Below, piece by piece: positions 34,008 to 45,058 of a DNA stretch of 64,000 nucleotides. How positions within the stretch are numbered: the first letter of the stretch is position 1; the number at the start of each line of letters is the position of its first letter. This stretch comes from Bradyrhizobium sp. LTSP885. GTDB taxonomy: Bacteria > Pseudomonadota > Alphaproteobacteria > Rhizobiales > Xanthobacteraceae. The notes beneath the pieces were generated by a model. The model saw only the letters and a list, made by a program, of their open reading frames with translations. It was not told where the DNA came from and ran no database searches. Location: the NCBI RefSeq assembly GCF_000938305.1, contig NZ_JYMT01000004.1, forward strand, positions 248,001 to 312,000, read 5' to 3'. A program made the translations under genes and the position numbers.

Positions 34008-34955
34008 TCAGTCCCTCCCGCCCTGCTGCCAGCGGGAGCGCTGAAGCCCAAAAAAGCTCAACAGGATCGCGGCGACCAGGAATGGGATCATCGCGTTCGA
34101 GATCGCCGCCCCCTCGCCGAGATTGCCGCCGGTGATCGCGCGCTGGAACGACAGCGTCGCCATCAGATGCGTCGCATTGATCGGCCCGCCCCGGGTGATG
34201 GTATAGATCAGCTGGAAGTCGGTGAACGTCATCAGCACCGAGAAGGTCATGACCACGGCGATGATCGGCGACAGCATCGGCAGCGTGATATGACGGAAGC
34301 GTTGCCAGTTGGTGGCGCCGTCGAGATTGGCCGCCTCATAGAGCGAGGGCGAGATCGTCTGCAGGCCTGCGAGAAGCGTGATCGCCACGAAGGGCACGCC
34401 GCGCCACACATTGGCAGCGACAACCGACCAACGTGCGTTCCAGGGTTCGCCGAGGAATTCGATGTATCGCGTGATCAGTCCGGACTTCACCAGCACCCAG
34501 GAGATGATCGAGAACTGGCTGTCGTAGATCCACCAGAACGCAATCGCGGACAGCACCGTCGGCACCACGAACGGCAAGAGCACGATCGCTCTGATCATCG
34601 ATTGCAGCGGCAGCCGCTCGTTGAGCAGCAGCGCCAGGTAAAGTCCGATCGCGAATTTCACCGCGCTCGCGGTCACCGTGTAGAAAATCGTATTAAACAC
34701 CGAGAGCCAGAACACGCTGTCCTTCGCGAGCGAGACGAAGTTCGCCATGCCGATGAAGCGGCCGGCGCCGCCGATTTTGGTATCGGTCAACCCCAGCCAG
34801 AAACCCAGCGCGAGGGGATAGGCCAGGAACAGAACGAGGATGGTGACGGCAGGCACCATGAACATCGCGCCCAGAAAGTGACGACTTTGGAACGCGCTGG
34901 ACCACATGCTGGTGCGCTTGATCGTCGCAACGCTGGGCTCGGCCAGAATTGCCAT
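34008..34955 (-). CDS. Carbohydrate ABC transporter permease (MalF/UgpA-type)
   Basis: This 315-residue permease has six membrane segments and the EAA loop YEAANLDGATNWQRFRHITL near residue 210. The ATG at 34955 (MAILAEPSVATIKRTSM) is preferred over a GTG six codons upstream because it follows a GGGGGA site. It is the second membrane component of the sugar importer. Confidence 0.92.
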   Translation of the reverse strand: MAILAEPSVATIKRTSMWSSAFQSRHFLGAMFMVPAVTILVLFLAYPLALGFWLGLTDTKIGGAGRFIGMANFVSLAKDSVFWLSVFNTIFYTVTASAVKFAIGLYLALLLNERLPLQSMIRAIVLLPFVVPTVLSAIAFWWIYDSQFSIISWVLVKSGLITRYIEFLGEPWNARWSVVAANVWRGVPFVAITLLAGLQTISPSLYEAANLDGATNWQRFRHITLPMLSPIIAVVMTFSVLMTFTDFQLIYTITRGGPINATHLMATLSFQRAITGGNLGEGAAISNAMIPFLVAAILLSFFGLQRSRWQQGGRD

Positions 34956-35023
34956 GTCGGACTTCCCCCTCACGGATGGTAGCGGCGTTCAGCAAGCAAG
35001 CTGGACGCCGCCGGAGTAGCGGA

Positions 35024-36337
35024 TCAGACTTGATAGTAGCGCTTGGCGCGCTCGGCGGCCCGCGCTGCCGCTTCCTTTGGCGTCACCGAACCGGAGGCGG
35101 CTTCCGCGAACATGTCGACCACGACGAAGTCGCCCATGACGGCGGCCGAGGCATAGCCGAGGTCACCGGCAAAGCCGTTGTCGAGGCAGCGCTTCAAGCA
35201 GTCGCGGTACGGCGTGATCTTGGGGTCCGACGTCCAGACCGGATTGTCGTTGTAGGCCGGCAGCGGCGGCGAGACGTAGCCGTTGGAGGAGACCTCCCAC
35301 GCGTCGTAATTTTCCTTGTCCCACATGAAGCGGATGTATTCCTTCACCGCCTTCGGGTATTTGGAATATTTGTAGCCGTAGGCGACCAGCACGTTCTGCT
35401 GCTCGGTCGAGTGGCCGACCGGGCCGATCGGCATCGGCGCGTGGTCCATATCCTTGGCGATCTCCTGCTGCTTCGGATCCGGGGAGTTCTTGCCGACCGT
35501 CCAGATCGAGATGCCGTTCAGGGTCAGGCTGAGCTCGCCGGCGAGGAACGCCTTGTTGTTGTTGGAGTCGTTCCACGACAGTACGCCCGGGATGAACGTC
35601 TGATAGAGTTGCTTGACGTATTCGAGCGCTGCAACCGTCTCCGCAGAGTCGATCACGACCTCGTTCTTCTCGTTGACGACCTTGCCACCATGCGCCCACA
35701 GCGCCCACTGGCACCAGCCGTTGGCGTCACCCGTGGCATGGCCGAGCGCGAAGCCGGCCGGCGTGTTGTTCTTCTTCAGGGCCTGGCAGAGCTTGAGAAA
35801 GCCGGCCGTGTCCTTTGGGAATTCATCGAAGCCGGCCGCCTTCATGTGGCTGATGCGGTAGTTCAGGCAGCCACCGGTCGCGCCTTGCGGGATCGCAATC
35901 CAGCTATTGCCCTTCTTGCCGTACTTCTCCGCGACCGGATACCAGCCGCCATACTGGGCGCCGAGATACTCGGCAACGTCGGTGACGTCGATCAGCTTGT
36001 CCGGGAATTTGTGGGGATCGTCGAGCGTGCCGAGGATCAGGTCCGGGCCGGCGCCGACATTGGCGGCGACCGCGGCCTTCGGCCGGATGTCTTCCCAGCT
36101 CTCGGCTTCGAGCTTCACCTTGACGCCGGTCGTCTCGGAGAATTTTTTGGTGAGCTCAGCGAATTTGTCGTACTCGGCCTGAATGAACTGCTTCCAGCGC
36201 AGCACCCGGATCGAGGCATTGGGCTCCGGCGTGTTGGTCCAGGTCGCGGCACGCGCCGGAACGATTCCCGGACCGGCCAGAACGGCCGTCGCGCCAAGCC
36301 CGGCCTTGAGGACATCACGCCTGTTAAAATCGCTCAT
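35024..36337 (-). CDS. Sugar ABC transporter substrate-binding protein, Tat-exported
   Basis: This 437-residue periplasmic binding protein has a twin-arginine signal (SDFNRRDVLKAGLGATAVLA) with cleavage near residue 30, after PARAA. Export in folded form through Tat is therefore likely. The mature protein has the type I extracellular solute-binding fold (cluster B sugar-binding type). The ligand is unknown; given the catabolic genes it is probably a monosaccharide or sugar acid, and an oligosaccharide is also possible. The gene is 47 bases after the ATPase gene. Confidence 0.92.
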   Translation of the reverse strand: MSDFNRRDVLKAGLGATAVLAGPGIVPARAATWTNTPEPNASIRVLRWKQFIQAEYDKFAELTKKFSETTGVKVKLEAESWEDIRPKAAVAANVGAGPDLILGTLDDPHKFPDKLIDVTDVAEYLGAQYGGWYPVAEKYGKKGNSWIAIPQGATGGCLNYRISHMKAAGFDEFPKDTAGFLKLCQALKKNNTPAGFALGHATGDANGWCQWALWAHGGKVVNEKNEVVIDSAETVAALEYVKQLYQTFIPGVLSWNDSNNNKAFLAGELSLTLNGISIWTVGKNSPDPKQQEIAKDMDHAPMPIGPVGHSTEQQNVLVAYGYKYSKYPKAVKEYIRFMWDKENYDAWEVSSNGYVSPPLPAYNDNPVWTSDPKITPYRDCLKRCLDNGFAGDLGYASAAVMGDFVVVDMFAEAASGSVTPKEAAARAAERAKRYYQV

Positions 36338-36384
36338 GGTTCCCTCCCTAAATTTTATATTTGTATGGGTTGGTTTCTACGTCG

Positions 36385-37446
<1,062 letters not shown>

Positions 37447-37597
37447 CCACTTCCCTCCCTCAAGTTTCCCGGCGACGTACGACGAGTGCCGCGACCGCTC
37501 TGTTTTTGCTCAGGCCACGCTGGGCGCGCGGCTCGATTGGACTGACGTTATTGTCCGCAGTTTATCCGGTTTTGGCAATCGTTCGATTAGCAACGGC

Positions 37598-37613
37598 TTG
37601 GTAGCGCTGTCAA
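37598..37613. promoter_or_regulatory. Candidate LacI-family operator, ABC transporter/regulator promoter
   Basis: TTGGTAGCGCTGTCAA has a perfect AGCGCT centre and symmetric TTG/CAA ends. It lies between the divergent ATPase and LacI genes and matches the site at 38730-38745 in 13 of 16 positions. AGCGCT-centred dyads are typical of LacI/GalR regulators. Confidence 0.65.
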
Positions 37614-37654
37614 TATCAGTTTGTCACCGGCGGTGCCTGTGATATGAGCGGAAA

Positions 37655-38683
37655 ATGGCCCGAAAGCGCATCACGCCAGGGAAGATCAGGCTCACCGAAG
37701 TCGCCAAGCTCGCCGGCGTCAGCCCGATCACGGCCTCTCGCTTCTTCAGAAACCCTGAAGCCCTCTCGGACGGCAAGCGCGCGCGGGTCGAAAGTGCGGC
37801 AAATGAGCTCGGCTACGTCCCCAACCTGGCCGCGCGGGCGCTCGCCTCGCAACGCACCGAAGTCATCGGTGTCCTGATCCCGTCGCTGACCAACAATGTA
37901 TTCGCCGACGTGTTGCGCGGCATCTATGACGCGCTCGAAGGCAGCCGCTACAGCATTCAGCTCGCCAACACCCGCTACAGCATCCTCCAGGAAGAGCGCC
38001 TGCTGCGTCTGTTTCTGGCACAGAAGCCGGCCGGCCTCATCGTGACCGGCATCAACCAGACTGCCGATTCTCGCGCCATCATGGAGACGGTCGATTGCCC
38101 GATCGTCCAAATCATGGAGGTCGGCCCGGCACCGGTCGACATGATGATCGGATTCTCGCATTTTGACGCCGCAAAAGCCGCAATCTCCCACCTTATCGTG
38201 CAGGGCTACCGCCGAATCGGCCTGCTCGGCGCACGCATGGATCCGCGGGTGCAGCGGCGGCTCGACGGCTATCGATCCGCAATGACCGACGCCGCGCTGT
38301 TCGACCCGCGGCTGATCGTCACCACGGCGGTACCGACCTCGGTAACATTAGGTGGCACGCTGTTCGCCGACCTGCTCGCCAAGGCGCCCGACATCGATGC
38401 CGTGTTCTGCGTCAATGACGACATCGCGCTCGGCGCACTGTTCGAATGCAAGCGCCGGCATATGATGGTGCCAGACCAAATGGCGATCGTCGGCTTCAAC
38501 GATCTCGAATTCATGGCATCGAGCGAGCCGACGCTGAGCAGCGTGCGCACCAACCGTTACGAAATGGGCAGGAACGCTGCCATGATGGTGATCGAAACGC
38601 TGGAGGGACGCCGGCCGGCCGCGCCGGTGGTCGATCTCGGCTTCAGTGTCATGGAACGGCAAAGCTCGGCGCGACGCACCTGA
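37655..38683 (+). CDS. LacI family transcriptional regulator
   Basis: This 342-residue repressor has the LacI helix-turn-helix and hinge at residues 13-60 (LTEVAKLAGVSPITASRFFR, then LGYVPNLAARALASQRT). A periplasmic-binding-protein-like effector domain follows from about 65. It resembles the gluconate-type GntR branch. It lies between two catabolic arms and AGCGCT-centred dyads stand before both. This makes it the likely local regulator, responding to the imported sugar or a keto-deoxy intermediate. Confidence 0.92.
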   Translation: MARKRITPGKIRLTEVAKLAGVSPITASRFFRNPEALSDGKRARVESAANELGYVPNLAARALASQRTEVIGVLIPSLTNNVFADVLRGIYDALEGSRYSIQLANTRYSILQEERLLRLFLAQKPAGLIVTGINQTADSRAIMETVDCPIVQIMEVGPAPVDMMIGFSHFDAAKAAISHLIVQGYRRIGLLGARMDPRVQRRLDGYRSAMTDAALFDPRLIVTTAVPTSVTLGGTLFADLLAKAPDIDAVFCVNDDIALGALFECKRRHMMVPDQMAIVGFNDLEFMASSEPTLSSVRTNRYEMGRNAAMMVIETLEGRRPAAPVVDLGFSVMERQSSARRT

Positions 38684-38729
38684 CATCCACCCGTCAGGGG
38701 CCTGTCACAGAAGGGTCAAAAATGACAAA

Positions 38730-38745
38730 ATGATAGCGCAACCAA
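38730..38745. promoter_or_regulatory. Candidate LacI-family operator, dehydratase promoter
   Basis: The minus strand reads TTGGTTGCGCTATCAT. It differs from the operator at 37598-37613 at three of sixteen positions and lies 142-157 bases upstream of the dehydratase start, downstream of the LacI stop. Confidence 0.6.
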
Positions 38746-38886
38746 AGAGCCTCAACTAAGGTCCAATTCCTCAGATGCGACGCCGGTGCGTGATCGCTCC
38801 GATTTGTAATGCGCGACAATTTGCGCAAGGTAGAAACCAGAGCCCTTAGAACGGGCCGAAGCGAGTTTGCACTGCGGGAGAATCCA

Positions 38887-40731
38887 ATGACAAAACCCCA
38901 CACCAACGGGCACGACGCCGCAAACCAGGGCAAGGACAGCAAGGGCAAGCGCCGCAAGCTTCGCTCCCTGGAGTGGTTCAACAACCCGCACAATCCCGGC
39001 ATGACCGCGCTCTATCTCGAGCGCTACCTCAATTACGGCCTGACCCGCGAGGAACTGCAATCGGGCAAGCCGATCATCGGCATCGCCCAGACCGGCAATG
39101 ATTTGTCGCCCTGCAACCGGCATCACCTCGAACTGGCGCATCGGGTCCGCGAGGGCATCCGCGCCGCCGGCGGTATCGCGATGGAATTTCCGATGCACCC
39201 CATTCAGGAGACCGGCAAGCGCCCGACCGCGGCGCTCGACCGCAACCTCGCCTATCTCGGCCTGGTCGAGATCCTGTTCGGCTATCCGCTCGACGGCGTG
39301 GTGCTGACCACCGGCTGCGACAAGACCACGCCGGCTTGCATGATGGCGGCCGCCACCGTCAACCTGCCCGCGATCGTGCTGTCGGGCGGCCCGATGCTGA
39401 ATGGCTGGCACAATGGCGAGCGCACCGGCTCCGGCACTATCGTGTGGAAATCGCGCGAACGGCTCGCCGCCGGCGAGATCGATTATGAGGAGTTCATGTC
39501 GATCGTGGCCTCCTCCGCGCCCTCGGTCGGCCATTGCAACACCATGGGCACCGCCTCGACGATGAACTCGCTCGCGGAAGCCTTGGGATTCTCGCTGCCG
39601 GGCTGCGCGGCGATCCCGGCGCCCTATCGCGAGCGCGGCCAGATCGCCTATGAGACCGGCAAGCGTATCGTCGACATGGTCTGGGAAGATTTGAAGCCGT
39701 CGGACTTCCTGACGCGCGAGGCGTTCGAGAACTGCATCGTGGTCAATTCAGCGATCGGCGGCTCGACCAACGCGCCGATCCACATCAACGCGCTGGCGCG
39801 CCATGTCGGCGTCGAGCTGTCGATCGACGACTGGCAAAAATACGGCCACGACGTGCCGCTCCTGGTCAACATGCAGCCGGCCGGCTTCTATCTCGGCGAG
39901 GAATATCACCGCGCCGGCGGCGTGCCTTCAGTGGTGCGCGAATTGATGAAGCACAAGCGCATTCATGAGGGCGCCCTCACCGTCAACGGCCGCACCATGG
40001 GCGAGAACTGCAAGGATGCGCCGGTGCCCGACAGCGACGTGATCTGGGGCTACGACAAGCCGCTGGTGAAGGACGCCGGCTTCCTCGTGCTGCGTGGCAA
40101 TTTGTTTGATTCCGCGATCATGAAGACCAGCGTGATATCAAAGGAATTCCGCGACCGCTATCTCTCCAACCCGAAGGACCTGAACGCCTTCGAGGGCCGC
40201 GCCATCGTATTCGAGGGACCGGAGGATTATCACCACCGCATCGAGGACCCCGCGCTTGAGATCGACGAGCACTGCATTCTGTTCGTCCGCGGCACCGGTC
40301 CGATCGGTTATCCCGGCGGCGCCGAGGTCGTCAACATGCAGCCGCCGGCGGCGCTGATCAAACGTGGCATCCTCGCCCTGCCCTGCATCGGCGATGGCCG
40401 CCAGTCCGGCACCTCGGGCTCGCCCTCGATCCTCAACGCCTCGCCGGAAGCCGCGGCCGACGGCGGCCTCGCAATCCTGAGGACCGGCGACCAGGTGCGC
40501 GTCGACCTCAGCAAGGGCAGCGCCAATATCCTGATCTCGGAGGACGAGCTGCGCACCCGTCGCGCCGAGCTGAAGGCCAAGGGCGGCTTCCCCTACCCGG
40601 CGAACCAGACGCCGTGGCAGGAGCTGTACCGCCAGACCGTCGGCCAGCAATCGACCGGCGCCTGCCTCGAACTCGCGACGCGGTACCACGACATCGCCGG
40701 CACGGTCGGTGTTGCGCGCGACAATCACTAA
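38887..40731 (+). CDS. IlvD/EDD family sugar-acid dehydratase (pentonate/hexonate dehydratase)
   Basis: This 614-residue Fe-S enzyme removes water from an aldonate to give a 2-keto-3-deoxy acid. Cys76 (SPCNRHH), Cys144 ([11 protein letters not shown]) and Cys217 (GHCNTMGTA) are spaced 68 and 73 residues apart, matching the [2Fe-2S] ligands known in rhizobial L-arabonate dehydratase. The [12 protein letters not shown] and GGSTNAPIH blocks are also typical of arabonate/xylonate/galactonate enzymes rather than of IlvD itself. The ATG at 38887 has a GGGAGAATCCA site. The product would feed KdgK and Eda on the other arm of the locus. The exact sugar cannot be decided. Confidence 0.9.
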   Translation: MTKPHTNGHDAANQGKDSKGKRRKLRSLEWFNNPHNPGMTALYLERYLNYGLTREELQSGKPIIGIAQTGNDLSPCNRHHLELAHRVREGIRAAGGIAMEFPMHPIQETGKRPTAALDRNLAYLGLVEILFGYPLDGVVLTTGCDKTTPACMMAAATVNLPAIVLSGGPMLNGWHNGERTGSGTIVWKSRERLAAGEIDYEEFMSIVASSAPSVGHCNTMGTASTMNSLAEALGFSLPGCAAIPAPYRERGQIAYETGKRIVDMVWEDLKPSDFLTREAFENCIVVNSAIGGSTNAPIHINALARHVGVELSIDDWQKYGHDVPLLVNMQPAGFYLGEEYHRAGGVPSVVRELMKHKRIHEGALTVNGRTMGENCKDAPVPDSDVIWGYDKPLVKDAGFLVLRGNLFDSAIMKTSVISKEFRDRYLSNPKDLNAFEGRAIVFEGPEDYHHRIEDPALEIDEHCILFVRGTGPIGYPGGAEVVNMQPPAALIKRGILALPCIGDGRQSGTSGSPSILNASPEAAADGGLAILRTGDQVRVDLSKGSANILISEDELRTRRAELKAKGGFPYPANQTPWQELYRQTVGQQSTGACLELATRYHDIAGTVGVARDNH

Positions 40732-40740
40732 ACCATCACC

Positions 40741-40836
40741 GTCATTCCGGGGCGGCCCGTAGGGCCGAGCCCGGAATCCATAACCACGATCGGGGGTATG
40801 GATTCCGGGCCCGCGCTGCGCGCGTCCCGGAATGAC
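40741..40836. repeat. Palindromic intergenic repeat, family C, copy 2
   Basis: GTCATTCCGGGGCGGCC at the left pairs with CGTCCCGGAATGAC at the right, with inner CCCGGAATCCAT/ATGGATTCCGGG. It lies between the dehydratase and the first short-chain dehydrogenase and may modulate read-through between them. Confidence 0.87.
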
Positions 40837-40860
40837 TCAAGGAAACAGGGAGAGAAATCA

Positions 40861-41592
40861 ATGTCAGACCGACTGAAGGGAAAGCGCGCTGTTGTTACCG
40901 CCGCGGCGGCGGGCATCGGGCGCGCATGCGCAATCGCATTCGCACGTGAAGGCGCCACCGTGATCGCCACCGACATCAATGAAAGCGGCATCGCCACTCT
41001 CGGCAAGGAAGGCGTCGCCGAGACGACACGGCTCGACGTTCGCAACACGGCCGAGGTCAACGCGTTCGCCAAGCGTGTCGGCAAGATCGACATCCTGCTC
41101 AATGCTGCGGGCTTCGTCCACCACGGCACTATTCTGGAGTGCTCCGACGAAGATTTCGATTTCTCGTTCGACCTCAACGTCAAATCCATGCACCGGACCA
41201 TCAAGGCGTTCCTGCCTTCGATGCTGGCGGGTAGTGGCGGCAGCATTGTCAACATCTCGTCTTGCGCGGCGTTGCGGCCTCCGGCCAACCGCTATGTCTA
41301 CAGTGCGTCGAAGGCGGCGGTCTCGCTGCTCACGCGCGCGGTTGCGCTCGACTTCATCACCCAGGGCATCCGCTGCAACTCGATCTGCCCCGGCACCGTG
41401 GAGACGCCTTCGATGCTCGATCGCGCGGCCGCCGCGGGCCCCGATGGACGCGAGAAATTCGTTGCCCGGCAGAAGATGGGCCGGCTCGGCACCGCAGAGG
41501 AAATCGCGGCGATGGCAGTCTATCTTGCAAGCGACGAAGCCGCATTCACCACTGGCGTCGACATGGTCGTCGATGGCGGCTTCATGCTCTGA
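40861..41592 (+). CDS. Short-chain dehydrogenase related to 2-keto-3-deoxy-L-fuconate dehydrogenases
   Basis: This 243-residue classical SDR has the NAD-binding motif TAAAAGIGRA (residues about 12-21), NAAG near 84, and the catalytic Ser-Tyr-Lys with Tyr and Lys in YVYSASKAA near 147-151. Acidic Asp40 in ATDIN indicates NAD preference. It resembles the BDH2/2-keto-3-deoxy-L-fuconate dehydrogenase group. The ATG follows GGGAGAG. With the dehydratase and the second SDR it could form an oxidative sugar pathway; the substrate is not proven. Confidence 0.88.
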   Translation: MSDRLKGKRAVVTAAAAGIGRACAIAFAREGATVIATDINESGIATLGKEGVAETTRLDVRNTAEVNAFAKRVGKIDILLNAAGFVHHGTILECSDEDFDFSFDLNVKSMHRTIKAFLPSMLAGSGGSIVNISSCAALRPPANRYVYSASKAAVSLLTRAVALDFITQGIRCNSICPGTVETPSMLDRAAAAGPDGREKFVARQKMGRLGTAEEIAAMAVYLASDEAAFTTGVDMVVDGGFML

Positions 41593-41618
41593 CATTCCCG
41601 CGATCAAAGGCTCTCAAC

Positions 41619-42365
41619 ATGAACAAGATCGATCTCAACAGCCGCTGTGCCGTCGTTACCGGCGGCGCGCAGGGCTTTGGCCGCGCCATCACCGAGCGCC
41701 TTGTCGCCTCCGACGCGAAGGTCGCGATCTGGGATTTTGACCTGCCGCTGGCCGAAAAGACCGCCAAGGCGATCGGCGACAACGTGACCGCGATCAAGGT
41801 CGACGTCACCGATCCGGCCGCCGTGGACGCCGCGCGCGACGCAACGCTGAAGGCGTTCGGCAAGATCGACATCCTGGTCAACAATGCCGGCATCGCCGGA
41901 ATCAACAAGCCGGTCTGGGAAACCGACCTCGACGAATGGCGCAAGGTGCTGCGCATCAATCTCGACGGCCCCTTCATCGTCTGCAAATCGATCGTGCCTG
42001 CGATGATCGGCCAGAAATACGGCCGCATCGTCAACATCGCCTCGATCGCCGGCAAGGAAGGCAACCCGAACGCCGCGCATTATTCGTCGTCGAAGGCCGG
42101 CCTGATTGCGCTGACGAAATCGCTTGGCAAGGAACTCGCGCGGCATGACATTCTGGTCAATGCGGTGACGCCGGCGGCGGCGAAGACCGCGATCTTCGAC
42201 CAGATGACGCAAGCGCATATCGACTTCATGCTGTCGAAAATCCCGAAGGGTCGCTTCGTGCTGGTCGAAGAACTCGCTGCGATGGTGGCGTGGCTGGCCT
42301 CCGAAGATTGCGCGTTCTCGACCGGCGCGGTGTTCGACATCTCCGGCGGTCGCGCGACGTACTAG
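41619..42365 (+). CDS. Short-chain dehydrogenase/reductase
   Basis: This 248-residue classical SDR has TGGAQGFGRAI near residue 14, NNAGIAG near 89, Ser in NIASIAG and the catalytic YSSSK near 154-158. WDFD after beta-2 suggests NAD. It starts 26 bases after the previous SDR and is probably co-transcribed. A likely role is oxidation of the free sugar to its lactone, the first step before hydrolysis and dehydration. No lactonase gene is visible. It overlaps the convergent LysR gene by about four bases. Confidence 0.88.
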   Translation: MNKIDLNSRCAVVTGGAQGFGRAITERLVASDAKVAIWDFDLPLAEKTAKAIGDNVTAIKVDVTDPAAVDAARDATLKAFGKIDILVNNAGIAGINKPVWETDLDEWRKVLRINLDGPFIVCKSIVPAMIGQKYGRIVNIASIAGKEGNPNAAHYSSSKAGLIALTKSLGKELARHDILVNAVTPAAAKTAIFDQMTQAHIDFMLSKIPKGRFVLVEELAAMVAWLASEDCAFSTGAVFDISGGRATY

Positions 42366-43225
42366 CGTCCCCGCGGCTGACGGAGCGCCGCCACCAGATG
42401 ATCGGCGAGCAGCGATGCTGCTCGCGAAAGGTTTGCCGCGCGGTGCAGGCGGATTTCCGCGCGCGGCAATCGCGGCATGCCGTCGCGCGCGGTCAGGCGT
42501 CGCAGCGACGGCGGAAACGTGCCTGACTTGACCACAGTCACCGCCAGGCCTTGCGCCGCAATCGCCTCGACAGCCGCGAGGCTATGGCTGACAAAGGCAA
42601 GCCGCCACGGCCGGTTCGCTTCATCCAGCGCCTGCATCGCCCAGCTCCGGAACAGGCATCCGTGCGGATAGAGTGCGACCGGGAGCGGATCGCGTTGCTC
42701 GACGCGATGCTCGGCACTCGCGGCCCACACCGCCTGCTCCGTTCGCAGCAACTCGCCCTCGCCGCGTCCTTCCGGATGCATGGCGATCACGAGGTCGTAG
42801 GCTTCGCCGAGCCGGCCGGTCATCGTGGACGTCAGCCCGGTCTCCATCTCGACATGGATCAGCGGATAGTTGGCGACAAAGCCCGCCAGCAGTGGCGGGA
42901 CGAGCAAGGTCCCATAGTCGTCCATCACGCCGAGGCGAACGCGCCCATCCATTCCATGCGCGCGCACTCGGCCGACCGCTTCGTCGTTGAGGCTGAGAAT
43001 GCGCCTGGCGTAGCCGAGCAGCCCCTCGCCGGCCGCGCTCAGATCGACATTGGCCTTGGTGCGGTGAAACAGTTCGGCCTGCAGCCGCTCCTCGAGCCGC
43101 TTTACCTGCATGCTGACCGCCGACTGCGTGCGGTTCAGCGCCGAGGCGGCGCGGGTGAAGGAGCGATGGTCCGCCACCGCGACGAAGGCTTGCAGGAGAT
43201 CGGGATCCAGGACCGGGGCACTCAT
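42362..43225 (-). CDS. LysR family transcriptional regulator
   Basis: This 287-residue LysR protein has the helix-turn-helix DLLQAFVAVADHRSFTRAAS, then LNRTQSAVSMQVKRLEERL, at the N-terminus and an effector domain from about residue 92. The ATG at 43225 is preferred; a GTG codon precedes it directly. It diverges from an EamA-type exporter gene, which is the likely target. No ligand can be assigned. Confidence 0.9.
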   Translation of the reverse strand: MSAPVLDPDLLQAFVAVADHRSFTRAASALNRTQSAVSMQVKRLEERLQAELFHRTKANVDLSAAGEGLLGYARRILSLNDEAVGRVRAHGMDGRVRLGVMDDYGTLLVPPLLAGFVANYPLIHVEMETGLTSTMTGRLGEAYDLVIAMHPEGRGEGELLRTEQAVWAASAEHRVEQRDPLPVALYPHGCLFRSWAMQALDEANRPWRLAFVSHSLAAVEAIAAQGLAVTVVKSGTFPPSLRRLTARDGMPRLPRAEIRLHRAANLSRAASLLADHLVAALRQPRGR

Positions 43226-43332
43226 CACGAACTGCGATTTGATCTATCAACAATATTCCATTTCTTGATTAGCTCCCGTTCCCTAGCTTGCGCAAGCGAA
43301 ACCAAGGGATCGAACGGAACGGGCGACGCTTA

Positions 43333-44244
43333 ATGGGTGAAACTTGGGGAGTGTTGGCGGCGGTGCTGTCGAGTACGCTCGGTGGAACCTCGATCGGGGC
43401 GACGCGGTTTCTGGTCGGCACCATCGATCCCCTGGCGATCGGCTCGTTCCGGTTCGGGATTGGCGTTCTGCTGTTGCTGCCGCTCGCGCTGTCAGGGCTG
43501 CGGAACTGGCCGCCGCGGCGCGACTGGCCTGCCGTGGCCGGCCTTGGGCTGCTGTTCTTTGCGGCGTTTCCGATCCTGTTCAACGCGTCGTTGATGTCAA
43601 CGACGGCGGCGCGCGGCGCGCTTGCGCTGTCAACGTTGCCGCTGCTGACGATGGTGGTCGGCGCCGCGCTCGGGAGCGAGCCGCTGACCGCCCGAAAGAC
43701 CACAGGCGTCCTCATCACGATCCTTGGGGTTTCGATGGCGCTACTGTCCGGCCTCGCCACCGCGCCGCCGGGCGCATGGCGTGGCGACCTCTTGATGGTC
43801 GCCGCCGCCCTCTGCATGGCCCTTTACAGCATCTGGTCAAAGCCCTTCATCCGCCGCTCCGGGCCAATTCCCTTCACCACGCTGGCGATGGCGGCCGGCG
43901 CCGTGGTCCTGATCTCAGCCTCGCTGGTCCACGGCAGCTTCACGCCGGTTGCGGATTTCGGTCCACCGCAATGGTTCGGCGCGATCTATCTCGGCGCGTT
44001 CGGCGCTGCGCTGACCTTCTATCTCTGGGCCTTCGCGCTGGAGCGGACCACACCGACGCGGGTCGCGATATCAGTCACCGTCAACCCGATCGCGGCCTCG
44101 CTGGTCGGAGCAGTGCTGCTGGGCGAGCCGCTGCGCTGGAATCTGATGGCCGGGATCGTCACCGTCTTCGTCGGCATCTGGATCGCCACCACCCAGCCGC
44201 GGGTGACGCGCAGCGAGGCTGTCGCCGCGCCGGACGTGCGTTGA
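43333..44244 (+). CDS. EamA/DMT family transporter
   Basis: This 303-residue protein has ten hydrophobic helices in two EamA repeats, the second beginning near residue 150 (LLMVAAALCMALYSIWSKPF). The family exports amino acids, purines or toxic metabolites. The ATG at 43333 begins directly before the first helix. It diverges from the LysR gene, a common regulator-exporter pairing. It ends 103 bases before the site-2 protease gene. Confidence 0.88.
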   Translation: MGETWGVLAAVLSSTLGGTSIGATRFLVGTIDPLAIGSFRFGIGVLLLLPLALSGLRNWPPRRDWPAVAGLGLLFFAAFPILFNASLMSTTAARGALALSTLPLLTMVVGAALGSEPLTARKTTGVLITILGVSMALLSGLATAPPGAWRGDLLMVAAALCMALYSIWSKPFIRRSGPIPFTTLAMAAGAVVLISASLVHGSFTPVADFGPPQWFGAIYLGAFGAALTFYLWAFALERTTPTRVAISVTVNPIAASLVGAVLLGEPLRWNLMAGIVTVFVGIWIATTQPRVTRSEAVAAPDVR

Positions 44245-44347
44245 CGACAAGCCCGGAACCCGCGTCAAATTGCCGGCGTTTGCCGCAAAAGCCGTTGTAA
44301 ATCCGTGCTAGCTTGATTGCCCCAAAGCGAATCCAAGGCGGCGCGAA

Positions 44348-45028
44348 TTGAACGTTTCCCTTTATGGCGTCTCCGTCTGGGTGCTGCCACTGATCATCGC
44401 GATCACCTTCCACGAGGCCGCGCACGGCTTTGTCGCGCACCGGCTCGGCGACAACACTGCCTGGCAGCTCGGCCGCGTCAGCTTCAACCCGCTCAAGCAC
44501 ATCGATCCGTTCGGCACGATCATCCTGCCCGCTGTGCTGCTGCTGGCGCAATCGCCGTTCCTGTTCGGGTACGCCAAGCCGGTGCCGGTGAACTTCCGCA
44601 ACCTCAATCACCCCAGGCTCGACATGGTGTGGGTCGCGCTGGCGGGCCCGGTGACCAACATCATCCTGGCGACCGCGGCGGCGCTGGCATTCCACGCGCT
44701 GCCATTCGTGCCGGCAAATGCCGAACAATGGACCGCGGACAACCTGAAAAACGCGTTCCTGATCAACATCGTGCTCGCGATCTTCAATATGCTGCCGATT
44801 CCGCCGCTGGACGGCGGCCGGGTCGCGGTTGGGCTGCTGCCGCGGCCGCTGGCCTATCCGCTGTCCCGGCTGGAGCCCTACGGGATGCTGATCCTGATCG
44901 CCCTGTTGATCCTGCTGCCGATGGTCGGCACCCGCTTCGGCCTAAATCTTGATGTTATTTCGACAATACTGCGAACACTGACCGGCTATGTGATCCAGGC
45001 CCTTCTCCTTATCACCGGGAACACGTAG
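44348..45028 (+). CDS. Site-2 protease family membrane metalloprotease (M50)
   Basis: This 226-residue multi-pass membrane protein carries the zinc motif HEAAH at residues 22-26 in the first helix and the second conserved motif NMLPIPPLDGGR near 152-163, whose Asp completes the zinc site. Five to six membrane segments are visible. Translation starts at a TTG after AAGGCGGCG. It belongs to the compact S2P class without PDZ domains. Such enzymes cut membrane-spanning regulators; a single-pass membrane protein is encoded 30 bases downstream and is a candidate partner. Confidence 0.9.
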   Translation: MNVSLYGVSVWVLPLIIAITFHEAAHGFVAHRLGDNTAWQLGRVSFNPLKHIDPFGTIILPAVLLLAQSPFLFGYAKPVPVNFRNLNHPRLDMVWVALAGPVTNIILATAAALAFHALPFVPANAEQWTADNLKNAFLINIVLAIFNMLPIPPLDGGRVAVGLLPRPLAYPLSRLEPYGMLILIALLILLPMVGTRFGLNLDVISTILRTLTGYVIQALLLITGNT

Positions 45029-45058
45029 CTCTATTTCAGGTGGGAACGCGTCGAGGCC

